From contig DAONDQ010000113.1 in NCBI GenBank assembly GCA_035402645.1, positions 1 through 9,582 on the forward strand: a stretch of DNA of 9,582 bases. Direction: 5' to 3'. The notes under the pieces were generated by a model, which had not been told where the DNA came from, searched no databases, and worked only from the letters and a program-made list of their open reading frames with translations. The stretch comes from DAONDQ01 sp035402645 (lineage in GTDB: Bacteria; Cloacimonadota; Cloacimonadia; Cloacimonadales; DAONDQ01). Position numbers and translations under genes: made by a program. Shown here one piece after another: positions 1 to 6,574 of the stretch (its first letter is position 1; each line of letters begins with the position of its first letter).

Positions 1-259
1 CCTTTCGATAAACATTTTCTGCTGTCGAGAGGAGGATGCCTGTGGGAACAGAGTTTTTACCACAAATCAATAAGGGGATGTTGAGCTCATTTAGTCGAAT
101 GAGAACCTGGTTTGTCAGGAAAGCGCCATAAGAATTCAATACAAGGCAATCGATATTATCGAGGGGAATTTCCTGGGTTGCCTCTCCTTCCTTAATCTGA
201 AGGAATCCGCTCCTGATCGATAAGGAGACTCCCTGCTTATTGATCTCGATCATTTGCAT
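1..259 (-). CDS. cas1: CRISPR-associated endonuclease Cas1, N-terminal part (truncated by window edge)
   Basis: Cas1 is the integrase subunit that, with Cas2, inserts new spacers into the CRISPR array. Reading the minus strand from ATG at 259 gives 86 codons, still open at the edge. The visible part matches the N-terminal beta-strand domain of type II Cas1: an IPLDNIDCLVLNS segment, then LIRLNELNIPLLICGKNS and VPTGILL, equivalent to the family pattern of a strand, a helix that ends in 'vpli.cd.n..pvgl.lp', and so on. The catalytic Glu/His/Asp residues lie beyond the edge. The start overlaps the cas9 stop by one base (TAATG), and AGGGAA (minus strand, 270-265) sits 5 nt upstream. A second in-frame ATG at 253 is also possible. 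Sampled lines have about 42-48% G+C, closer to the host genes than to cas9. Identity is fairly secure from the motif pattern plus the position after cas9. Confidence 0.88.
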   Translation of the reverse strand, partial: MQMIEINKQGVSLSIRSGFLQIKEGEATQEIPLDNIDCLVLNSYGAFLTNQVLIRLNELNIPLLICGKNSVPTGILLSTAENVYRK

Positions 260-3200
260 TATTGTTCCCTATTGGGGTCAAAGACTCTACCAATGATATC
301 GATACCTGCTTTTGCTGCATTTAGTTGTTGAAGTTGTTTTGCACTTTTTGGTTCTCCAGCTTCGTCATTCTTTTCTTTTTGAGCAATATGTAGTTCTCTT
401 AGGAAAATTCTTCCTTGGGAAAATCTTCTAACTCGTCTTAACTCACGTTCATTGTTGCTATTCGTATAAGCTACTATATCATCTTTATATAATCGCATAA
501 TGAGTTTCGCTTTAGGATAGCTCATTTTCCAACGAGGTATAAATCCTTCTATATGGGCATTATAAATGTTTATTACCTCGTCTTGCCACACAGATTTGGG
601 ATTACCAGGTTCTGGGTTATAAATATCGATATATAGGTTCTCTTTGGAAGCATAGTATTTGTAAATTTTACCATTTTTATCTTTTATAGGAATTAAGTTC
701 AAAGGATCATTTTTTTGTATGACTTTGAGCCTTTTAACATTATTTTTATCTGCCCATTCCTTAAGTGCTTTTTTAAATGAACCATCATCACCGTAGAGTT
801 CTCGAAGGGCAAGAAGTTCATCTCTGAATTTTTCGCTTTTAATGATTATGATTTGTTCTTTATTGATAAAGCTAGAAATCTTTTTATATTGAGTAAACAA
901 AGCCATCTTAGCGTTATCTGGATCCTCAGAGTAAAATGATAATGCAGTATCTTCCATAAGAGGACCAACCGTTTGCATTCTTGTTCTGAGCAATTTTGGA
1001 TTCGGTTGATCGGGTTTATAAGATACTCTAATTCTATTCACCCTTTCATTCAAGTTATCCATACTGAAACCATTCCACGGTTGAGGAAGATTGCTAATAA
1101 ATCTGCCAGGGCTATCTTTAATAGCGTTGGCATATTTTTGAATCATAGACTGTGATGCCATTGCAATCACAAATGCATCTATCGCATGATGCCGATGGTC
1201 AGTACGTTCTTTTTTATTGGAATCACTAAGAAGTGAATTTAAACCCCAATGTAATCTTAAATCAGATGTTAATCTACCTGTTGGATTTATTATTTTCTCG
1301 CAGATAGGTTGAAGATATTCTTTCGCTAATATCGACATGTATCTGGTATCATTAAGCATTCTATCAAGAATCTCATTCTCATCTTCAAACTTTTCCATGG
1401 CTTTATTCGTAAAACGCCATTTTTTATTTTCCGGAAGATTATTTGCCCGTTTTAGGATTTCTACCCAGTCGAATCCATCAGGGTTATGCCCAAATGCTTC
1501 ATAAGGACTTTTTTCTCCTTTTTTGATATTAGCATCACGAAAGCAAAGCGTCTTATTTGCATAACTGTCATCATAAGTACGCGATTTGGGCAGAATATGT
1601 TCTATGTCTATATTTGATGAAAAGAGATCTGTAGCTTTAATCTGTCTGCCAGTATATACGCAGCATCTTTCTAGGGGATTCTCTGCAAGTTCAACCCAAA
1701 GTTTGTATCTAAATCGATTGTCATAGTTGTTTTTTTTATCCAAGATTGCAAGCTCTTTGGCAATTTCATTGTTGTTTTCTTCATTTTTCTCCTGCACTTT
1801 TTTGATTAATCTCTGATATTGAATAAACAGTGATTCTTCTTCGTTATTTTTAATTGGAATTCCTAATTGAGATTTGTAAGCATTCACCATTTTAATACTT
1901 GGTGCTGAATCTCTAGCCAATTCAATCGAAATCTCCTTTGGTTCTCCATATCTATCGGTGAGTGCAGTGATAATTCTTCTTATCTGATTTAGAGCTATAT
2001 GCACTGTTGGATTATTGATCTTTCCAAATTGATCGGCATCCTCATCATGAGACGTTCTTGCTACAGGAAGTACACTTCTTTGAAGAACCTTTCCATAATA
2101 GGGGTATTTTTCATCATCTAAATCAACATTAGGATCGTAGTTACTGTGGTTATAACCAACATTTACGCAAGCATCAGAATATTTAATACCATTCATCATC
2201 AATGGAATGATTTTGGAAATTGCTTTCAAACTCAAACTTCCAGTTCCGGAGGGAAGACTGATATTCAGAATATTATCTATTTCTGAATATGAATATCCTT
2301 TTGCTTTCAACTTTCCAGATACAACTTCATCCTCTTCATGGGAAATTAATAACTCTATTAGGTAGTTTTTCTCTTCATCTGATAAAGCGTTATATTTTGT
2401 TTTGAGTTTGGATTTCAGTGCATGATATGATTCATTGCCTTTGAGTTTCTTTTTATTTCCTTTCTCAAAATTGAAAATGTAATCTTCATAGTCCGATTTG
2501 AATAATAATGCTCTTACTTTTTCGTATTCCTTTTCCTTCGTAACATTCATATCCTGAAATATGGTATTCCTTTGTTCCTGGGTTAGGTCAATTACTTCTC
2601 CTGTTCTAATATTGATCAGTTGAAGATTATTGATTTCCTGTAAAAGACGGAATTGTTGGAATAATGGGTGTGCTTTGGCAATACGTTCTTCTGTTGGTTC
2701 CAGATAGCATTTACCCTTTTCTGTGGGTTTGAGTGGTCTTTGATAGAAGATGATGTTTTTTAATTCTTCACCAATGGACTCAGTTAGTTCCTTATGATAT
2801 TGGCTTTGCTTTTTCCAGAGAAGATCAAATTCATGTTCGACCATATCTCGGGTTGGGAATATCTTTTCTTCGCTGATATCTGATTCATATTTGAATTTTG
2901 AAGGTTTTTTCCTATTGTGATCCTTTAAGGCAAGACCGCTGTTGATATTGTATAAATACTCTCCCAAAGAACGTGCATTGGAATTTTCCAGTTGAGTTTG
3001 CAGGTTCAATATAGCATCCGATATCTTTGTTCCTTTTTCTTTGGCAGAGTCTTTTCGATTGCTTTTAAAACCTCTTCTTTTGGATAAATGAATAATTGCC
3101 CTGCTGAATTCATAAAGGGAAATCTCTTTATCAAGCGCTTTGACTCTAATTTCTAATGGGTCTTTTATGAATAGTGAAGTTCTTTCGTTTTCGTCTTTTG

Positions 3201-3465
3201 GTAGCAAGGAATGCTCATCGAGGAAGTGAAGCAGTTGTTCTCTTCGAAGAAGATAACGGTCAAGATTTCGTCTCATGGAACGGTAGTTACGTCTTTTAAC
3301 ACTTAACGGTTCCTTGCTCTTATCATCCCTTCCGTCTGGAAATATTCGTACTCCCATATTAATAATATCATAAGGTTCATTATTGTCATTCAATTTCAGC
3401 ATGCACCAGCCGATGGAAGTGGAACCCATATCGATACCGAGTCTGTAGTTTTCTTTTGTTTTCAT
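259..3465 (-). CDS. cas9: CRISPR-associated endonuclease Cas9, compact type II-C form
   Basis: RNA-guided DNA endonuclease that uses a crRNA:tracrRNA duplex to cut both strands of invading DNA. The 1068-residue product has RuvC-I at the N-terminus (GIDMGSTSIGW, catalytic D12), an Arg-rich bridge helix (about 55-76) and a recognition lobe to about residue 480. RuvC-II follows (ISIELARD, E515), then the HNH domain, with DIEHILPKS giving H623, and N637 and N646 as the other HNH residues. RuvC-III is HHAIDAF, with H760 and D763. WED and PAM-interacting regions fill roughly 830-1068. All catalytic positions are intact, so an active nuclease is expected. CVYTGRQI just before HNH (602-609) resembles II-C proteins such as the Neisseria enzyme. 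The size and the cas9-cas1 order support II-C. ATG at 3465 follows GGAGGT (minus strand, 3481-3476) by 10 nt. G+C in sampled lines is about 28-40%, lower than its neighbours. Confidence 0.97.
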   Translation of the reverse strand: MKTKENYRLGIDMGSTSIGWCMLKLNDNNEPYDIINMGVRIFPDGRDDKSKEPLSVKRRNYRSMRRNLDRYLLRREQLLHFLDEHSLLPKDENERTSLFIKDPLEIRVKALDKEISLYEFSRAIIHLSKRRGFKSNRKDSAKEKGTKISDAILNLQTQLENSNARSLGEYLYNINSGLALKDHNRKKPSKFKYESDISEEKIFPTRDMVEHEFDLLWKKQSQYHKELTESIGEELKNIIFYQRPLKPTEKGKCYLEPTEERIAKAHPLFQQFRLLQEINNLQLINIRTGEVIDLTQEQRNTIFQDMNVTKEKEYEKVRALLFKSDYEDYIFNFEKGNKKKLKGNESYHALKSKLKTKYNALSDEEKNYLIELLISHEEDEVVSGKLKAKGYSYSEIDNILNISLPSGTGSLSLKAISKIIPLMMNGIKYSDACVNVGYNHSNYDPNVDLDDEKYPYYGKVLQRSVLPVARTSHDEDADQFGKINNPTVHIALNQIRRIITALTDRYGEPKEISIELARDSAPSIKMVNAYKSQLGIPIKNNEEESLFIQYQRLIKKVQEKNEENNNEIAKELAILDKKNNYDNRFRYKLWVELAENPLERCCVYTGRQIKATDLFSSNIDIEHILPKSRTYDDSYANKTLCFRDANIKKGEKSPYEAFGHNPDGFDWVEILKRANNLPENKKWRFTNKAMEKFEDENEILDRMLNDTRYMSILAKEYLQPICEKIINPTGRLTSDLRLHWGLNSLLSDSNKKERTDHRHHAIDAFVIAMASQSMIQKYANAIKDSPGRFISNLPQPWNGFSMDNLNERVNRIRVSYKPDQPNPKLLRTRMQTVGPLMEDTALSFYSEDPDNAKMALFTQYKKISSFINKEQIIIIKSEKFRDELLALRELYGDDGSFKKALKEWADKNNVKRLKVIQKNDPLNLIPIKDKNGKIYKYYASKENLYIDIYNPEPGNPKSVWQDEVINIYNAHIEGFIPRWKMSYPKAKLIMRLYKDDIVAYTNSNNERELRRVRRFSQGRIFLRELHIAQKEKNDEAGEPKSAKQLQQLNAAKAGIDIIGRVFDPNREQ

Positions 3466-3472
3466 TTTTTTC

Positions 3473-3501
3473 TTGACCTCCGTTAATACATTAATTATTT
3501 A
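3473..3501 (+). promoter_or_regulatory. Candidate promoter of the tracrRNA
   Basis: TTGACC (3473-3478) and TATTTA (3496-3501) are separated by exactly 17 bp on the plus strand, close to the sigma-70 consensus. Initiation would fall near 3508, about 96 nt before the end of the intrinsic terminator. The promoter lies wholly within the cas9 5' leader on the other strand. This is inferred from consensus matches only. The region is AT-rich, so a chance -10 box is possible, although the spacing together with the terminator makes the assignment coherent. Confidence 0.5.
3476..3481 (-). promoter_or_regulatory. Shine-Dalgarno site of cas9
   Basis: GGAGGT on the minus strand lies 10 nt before the cas9 ATG and fixes that start. 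The same bases overlap the -35-like TTGACC (3473-3478) of the opposite-strand promoter proposed for the tracrRNA. Confidence 0.75.
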
Positions 3502-3515
3502 GTGAATATGTAACT

Positions 3516-3543
3516 TTATTAATAAGATTTTGAATGGTGTCAA
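3516..3543 (-). promoter_or_regulatory. cas9: Candidate cas9 promoter
   Basis: On the minus strand TTGACA (3543-3538), a perfect -35 consensus, is followed after 16 bp by TAATAA (3521-3516), a weak -10. Initiation would be near 3509, leaving a leader of about 43 nt. The element lies inside the putative tracrRNA anti-repeat. The weak -10 and AT-rich context keep confidence low. Confidence 0.35.
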
Positions 3544-3569
3544 GCTGTTAATAAGGTTTTCCAACAAAT

Positions 3570-3603
3570 GCCTTCATGGACTTGATCCTTGAAGGCTTTT
3601 TTT
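3570..3603 (+). terminator. Rho-independent terminator (end of putative tracrRNA)
   Basis: An 11-position stem, GCCTTCATGGA (3570-3580) with TCCTTGAAGGC (3586-3596), has one internal T-T mismatch and a 5-nt loop. Seven T residues (3597-3603) follow directly. The T-tract is only on the plus-strand side, so it terminates rightward transcription. No protein gene ends here on that strand, which is why a small RNA must be its client. Confidence 0.85.
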
Positions 3604-3643
3604 ATTTCCACCTGCGGGCGAGAAAGGTACGAGGAATATAAAG

Positions 3644-3792
3644 TGTGTCGCCCCTATGGGGCTCTTATCCGGGGGGAATTGCCCCCCCATAGCTCACGCT
3701 ATGGGCTATGAGGTTTCACCATTACATGGTTCTGTAGCACTCATCATACTCAATGAGCTTTCATAATGGGCTTTTAGGGATAATAACCCCTA
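3644..3792. repeat. Palindromic intergenic repeat, copy 1
   Basis: First of two related units. It starts at TGTGTCGCCCC and holds several hairpins in order: GCCCC-TAT-GGGGC (3650-3662), a six-G/six-C inverted repeat (3671-3687), the 8-bp perfect hairpin CCCATAGC-TCAC-GCTATGGG (3686-3705) and ACCAT-TAC-ATGGT (about 3718-3730). It ends in AGGG...CCCT near 3777-3791. The part from 3685 to about 3741 is nearly identical to the second copy. The small-hairpin series suggests a non-autonomous REP/MITE-like element or a structured RNA. No transposase is nearby. Confidence 0.72.
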
Positions 3793-3806
3793 CATTACCT
3801 CAATAT

Positions 3807-3953
3807 TGTGTCACCCGCAAGGGGTTCATATCTTTCTTCATTCACTCCCCATAGCTCACGCTATGGGCTATAAGGTTTCACCATTTCATGGTTTATGTAG
3901 CACCATTATACTCAATGAGATATTTTAGAGGTTATTAGGGATCATTGTCCCTA
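3807..3953. repeat. Palindromic intergenic repeat, copy 2
   Basis: Second unit, offset by about 162-163 bp from the first and in the same orientation. It starts TGTGTCACCC, forms ACCC-GCAAG-GGGT (3812-3824), then repeats the identical hairpin CCCATAGC-TCAC-GCTATGGG (3848-3867). ACCAT-TTC-ATGGT follows near 3880-3892, where only the loop differs from copy 1, then ACTCAATGAG and AGGGA-TCATTG-TCCCT (about 3937-3952). The stretch between the first and second hairpins has diverged most. Stems that persist while loops change hint that structure is conserved. Confidence 0.72.
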
Positions 3954-3962
3954 TAAAATGAA

Positions 3963-4016
3963 TTTCGTGTATTGTGTTCATTTCGTGTTTTTCGTGTATT
4001 TCGTGGTTTTCATGTC
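3963..4016. repeat. Six-unit 9-nt tandem repeat (TTTCGTGTN type)
   Basis: Units start at 3963, 3972, 3981, 3990, 3999 and 4008 with exact 9-nt spacing: TTTCGTGTA, TTGTGTTCA, TTTCGTGTT, TTTCGTGTA, TTTCGTGGT, TTTCATGTC. Four of six keep TTTCGTG and the second is the most degenerate. It abuts the second palindromic unit. Similar TTCGTG arrays occur in intergenic regions of some FCB-group genomes, from general knowledge. Function is unknown. Confidence 0.75.
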
Positions 4017-4117
4017 TGGAAGACAAATATCGGGCACGCTGAAAAATAACTTGTCCATTCCCTTTCCTGCGTATTTTTTGCTCATCTATGATATTTAGTG
4101 AGATTATATGAATAAAT

Positions 4118-4123
4118 GAGGAG
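4118..4123 (+). promoter_or_regulatory. Shine-Dalgarno site of aspS
   Basis: GAGGAG lies 5 nt before the ATG at 4129 and supports that start, which also matches where aspartyl-tRNA synthetases normally begin. Confidence 0.7.
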
Positions 4124-4128
4124 AATCC

Positions 4129-5913
4129 ATGCTTGATCTTTTAGGAAATCTGAAAAGAACTCATTACTGCGGTATCTTGACCGCTGATTCTGTAAATCAA
4201 AACGTGACTGTGATGGGATGGGTCAATAAGAGAAGAGACCTTGGTGGTCTAACATTCATCGATTTACGTGACGTAACGGGAATTGTCCAGATCGTGGTAC
4301 GTCCCGAACAGGAAGCAGCAAGCGAGAAAGCGCATGATGTGAGAAATGAATATGTGATCGCTGTTCATGGTATTGTACGCAGACGTGATGAGAATCAGAT
4401 CAATCGAAATATGCCGACCGGCGAGATCGAAGTGGAAGCAACTCAAATCCTGATACTGAACGATGCCGAGCCTTCACCAGTCCAGCTGAATGAATTGAAT
4501 ATGAGTGATGAAGACCTTCGTCTTGAATATAGATATCTCGACCTGAGAAGACCGGAACTCCAGAAGAATATCATACTGCGGCACAATATGATTGCCCTAA
4601 TGCGTGATTTCATGAGCCACATGGGTTTCTACGAGATCGAGACACCCATCCTAATGAAGAGTACTCCTGAAGGTGCCAGGGACTATCTTGTCCCGAGCCG
4701 CATCCAGTTGGGTAAGTTCTATGCGCTTCCTCAATCACCCCAGATTTATAAGCAATTACTCATGATTGGCGGAATGGACAGGTATTTCCAGATTGCCAGA
4801 TGCTTCCGTGATGAAGACCTGAGAGCTGACAGACAGCCTGAATTCTCACAACTCGATGTGGAGATGAGTTTTGTGACGCAGGATGATATCTTTACTCTGA
4901 TGGAAGCATTATTCAAGAAGATGTTTTCTGAATTGATTTGTACGGATATCGAAATACCGTTCCAGAGAATTCCATATCAGGTTTCGATGGATAAATACGG
5001 TACAGATAAGCCTGACCTGCGGTTTGGTCTTGAGATCGAAGATATTTCCGAGATTGTAAAAAACAGCAGTTTCCAGGTATTCCAGTCTGCCCTGAATGAA
5101 AAAGGTGTGGTTCGATGCCTGAAAGCTCCCGGTTGTGGAAATTTCAGCAGGAAGCAGATCGATGACATGGTGAATTTGGCAAGGCATCTTGGTGGGAAGG
5201 GATTAGCTTATGTTAAAGTCACGGATAGCGGATTTGATGGCGGAATAGCCAAATTCCTCAACGAAGAAGAGATCAGTCAGATTGGAAAGAAGATGTCGGC
5301 AGTGCCCGGTGACTTATTGTTCTTTGGTGCTGACAGCTGGAAAATGGTATGCAAGATACTTGCAGGTGTACGGAACGAGCTTGGCAGAATGCTGAAATTA
5401 TATGATGAAAATTCATACGCATTTGCATGGATCGTGGATTTTCCAATTTTTGAATATAACGATGAACTCCAAAAATGGGAACCCGCGCATCACATGTTCA
5501 CACTTCCTCATGAAGATGACCTGAAGTACTTTAATGAACCAGAAAATTATGGAAAGATAAGAGGGCAACTGTATGACATGGTGTGCAACGGCATGGAATT
5601 AGCCTCGGGAAGTATTCGCTGCCATCGTCTGGATATCCAGAGAAGGATATTCCAGGTTCTCGGATTCGAAGAAAAGGATTTGCAGGATAAATTCGGTTAT
5701 TTCCTGAATGCGCTGCAATATGGGACGCCACCTCATGCCGGTATCGCATATGGGATCGAGAGACTGGTCATGATCCTGTCACACGCTAATTCCATTCGTG
5801 ACGTGATCGCATTCCCGAAAACACTGAAAGCAGTCGATTTGATGAGCCAGGCACCCAGCACAGTTTCGGATGAGCAACTCAAGGAACTTGGGATCATTCT
5901 TAAAACGGAGTAA
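4129..5913 (+). CDS. aspS: Aspartyl-tRNA synthetase, bacterial type
   Basis: Charges tRNA-Asp with aspartate at the expense of ATP, in the cytoplasm. At 594 residues it has the usual bacterial length (590 in E. coli). The N-terminal OB-fold anticodon-binding domain includes WVNKRRDLGG (31-40). Class II motif 2 is RCFRDEDLRADRQPEF (224-239). The bacterial GAD insertion spans roughly 285-420 and includes GTDKPDLRFG. Motif 3 is GIERL (542-546) with R545, followed by DVIAFPKT. L38 in the DLGG loop aligns with L30 of E. coli, a residue associated with tRNA-Asp-specific rather than non-discriminating enzymes, so the discriminating type is a modest inference. ASGSIRCH (492-499) replaces the commoner GGGSIRIH, a mild variation that keeps R497. 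It is the first gene of the rightward cluster; purN follows after 42 bp without a visible terminator. Confidence 0.98.
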   Translation: MLDLLGNLKRTHYCGILTADSVNQNVTVMGWVNKRRDLGGLTFIDLRDVTGIVQIVVRPEQEAASEKAHDVRNEYVIAVHGIVRRRDENQINRNMPTGEIEVEATQILILNDAEPSPVQLNELNMSDEDLRLEYRYLDLRRPELQKNIILRHNMIALMRDFMSHMGFYEIETPILMKSTPEGARDYLVPSRIQLGKFYALPQSPQIYKQLLMIGGMDRYFQIARCFRDEDLRADRQPEFSQLDVEMSFVTQDDIFTLMEALFKKMFSELICTDIEIPFQRIPYQVSMDKYGTDKPDLRFGLEIEDISEIVKNSSFQVFQSALNEKGVVRCLKAPGCGNFSRKQIDDMVNLARHLGGKGLAYVKVTDSGFDGGIAKFLNEEEISQIGKKMSAVPGDLLFFGADSWKMVCKILAGVRNELGRMLKLYDENSYAFAWIVDFPIFEYNDELQKWEPAHHMFTLPHEDDLKYFNEPENYGKIRGQLYDMVCNGMELASGSIRCHRLDIQRRIFQVLGFEEKDLQDKFGYFLNALQYGTPPHAGIAYGIERLVMILSHANSIRDVIAFPKTLKAVDLMSQAPSTVSDEQLKELGIILKTE

Positions 5914-5955
5914 CAAATACTTCCGTGCATACATTCTTAAAGGTTCAACAAAATC

Positions 5956-6555
5956 ATGAATAAGATCGCAGTCGTTACTTCGGGAATGAGTCGAGGTTCC
6001 AACCTGGAAGCCATGGTAAGTTACTTCCGGGAGAACAGGTTACCTGTGGAAGTTTGTTTCGTGGTGGTAACCCGTACACAGGCACCCGTGATCGAAAAGT
6101 GCGATGCCATGAAGATACCGGTTGTGTATCTGCGAACCAATGACATGGCACTATTTGAAAGCAAGCTATTGGAGAAGATTCATCAGGAACATCCTGAACT
6201 GCTGGTACTGGCTGGATTTTTGAAGAAATTGAGCAGTGGTTTTCTCAGTTCGCTTCCCTGTAAGGTCGTGAATATTCATCCTGCACTCCTTCCCAAGTAT
6301 GGGGGAGAGGGGATGTATGGTCATTTTGTACATGAAGCAGTGTTTCAGGCAGGTGATCGCATGAGCGGCGCAACAGTCCATTGGGTGAATGAGAATTACG
6401 ATGCAGGCAGGATCATTGCGCAAGAGACTGTCGATATTACTGACTGCAGGACACCGGATGAAATCGCTGCAAGAGTTTTGAGAGTCGAACATCAATTATA
6501 CGGAAAGACAATTTGGCAGATATTGAGTGCAGATACAGGGAAAAGGGTTTGCTGA
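5956..6555 (+). CDS. purN: Phosphoribosylglycinamide formyltransferase (GAR transformylase)
   Basis: Transfers a formyl group from 10-formyltetrahydrofolate to glycinamide ribonucleotide, the third step of de novo purine synthesis. The 199-residue protein has the PurN outline: SRGSNLEAM (12-20) at the phosphate-binding N-terminus, LAGFLKKL (85-92), then the catalytic NIHPALLP with N106 and H108. YDAGRIIAQ (148-156) follows, where D149 matches the catalytic Asp144 of E. coli, and VEHQLYGKTI comes near the end. GGEGMYGHFVHEAV (116-129) is a variant of the folate-site loop seen in some PurN groups and argues against methionyl-tRNA formyltransferase, which is longer. The ATG at 5956 is preceded only by a weak AAAGG 12 nt away. 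It lies 42 bp after aspS and 19 bp before mtaB, so co-transcription is likely. Confidence 0.93.
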   Translation: MNKIAVVTSGMSRGSNLEAMVSYFRENRLPVEVCFVVVTRTQAPVIEKCDAMKIPVVYLRTNDMALFESKLLEKIHQEHPELLVLAGFLKKLSSGFLSSLPCKVVNIHPALLPKYGGEGMYGHFVHEAVFQAGDRMSGATVHWVNENYDAGRIIAQETVDITDCRTPDEIAARVLRVEHQLYGKTIWQILSADTGKRVC

Positions 6556-6574
6556 TGCAAGCTTCTACAATCTC

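Larger units (their letters stand above)
3508..3603 (+). ncRNA. Putative tracrRNA of the type II-C system
   Basis: A trans-activating RNA pairs with CRISPR repeats and is bound by Cas9. Three things support one here: a sigma-70-like promoter ending at 3501, a location directly upstream of and divergent from cas9, and a strong intrinsic terminator ending at 3603. Before the terminator stands GTTAATAAGG (3547-3556), like the ACAATAAGG that follows the anti-repeat in Neisseria-type tracrRNAs, then a minimal GG-TTTT-CC hairpin (3555-3562) in the nexus position. The anti-repeat would be about 3508-3549, predicting crRNA repeats that contain the complement of GGTGTCAAGCTG (3536-3547). At about 96 nt it is short. 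No array is in the window, so repeat pairing cannot be confirmed and the 5' end is inferred. Confidence 0.68.
3604..4128. other. Gene-free region between the CRISPR locus and aspS
   Basis: I see no credible coding region on either strand in these 525 bp. The content is two copies of a hairpin-rich intergenic unit (3644-3792 and 3807-3953), a 9-nt tandem array (3963-4016) and about 110 bp leading into aspS. Upstream of aspS only weak promoter matches are visible, such as TATGAT at 4087-4092 with a poor -35 TTCCTG at 4064-4069, so I do not call one. The stretch separates the divergent cas9 and aspS transcription units. Confidence 0.75.

Noticed and set aside
973..1155. A 60-codon plus-strand open frame inside cas9
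   Set aside because: It lies antisense to the well-supported PAM-interacting and RuvC-III part of cas9, has no recognisable motif and no ribosome-binding site.
3671..3688. G6/C6 inverted repeat as an intrinsic terminator
   Set aside because: No T-tract follows on either strand and no gene ends nearby; it is one of the hairpins of the palindromic unit.
3644..3953. The two hairpin units as a CRISPR array
   Set aside because: There are only two diverged copies of about 148 bp with internal palindromes and no regular short repeats or unique spacers.
3963..4016. The 9-nt array as replication-origin iterons
   Set aside because: No replication initiator gene, DnaA-box cluster or plasmid function is visible, and the units are degenerate.
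4051..4109. A firm aspS promoter
   Set aside because: TTGTCC, TATGAT and TTATAT occur, but no pair has both good matches and 16-18 bp spacing.
4909..5187. Minus-strand open frames within aspS and neighbouring genes
   Set aside because: They are antisense to strongly conserved coding sequence and have no domain motifs or start signals.
6527..6574. Longer mtaB start at GTG 6527
   Set aside because: It would overlap the end of purN by 29 bp and add 16 residues ahead of the conserved MKKVAITTLGCKVNQ start.
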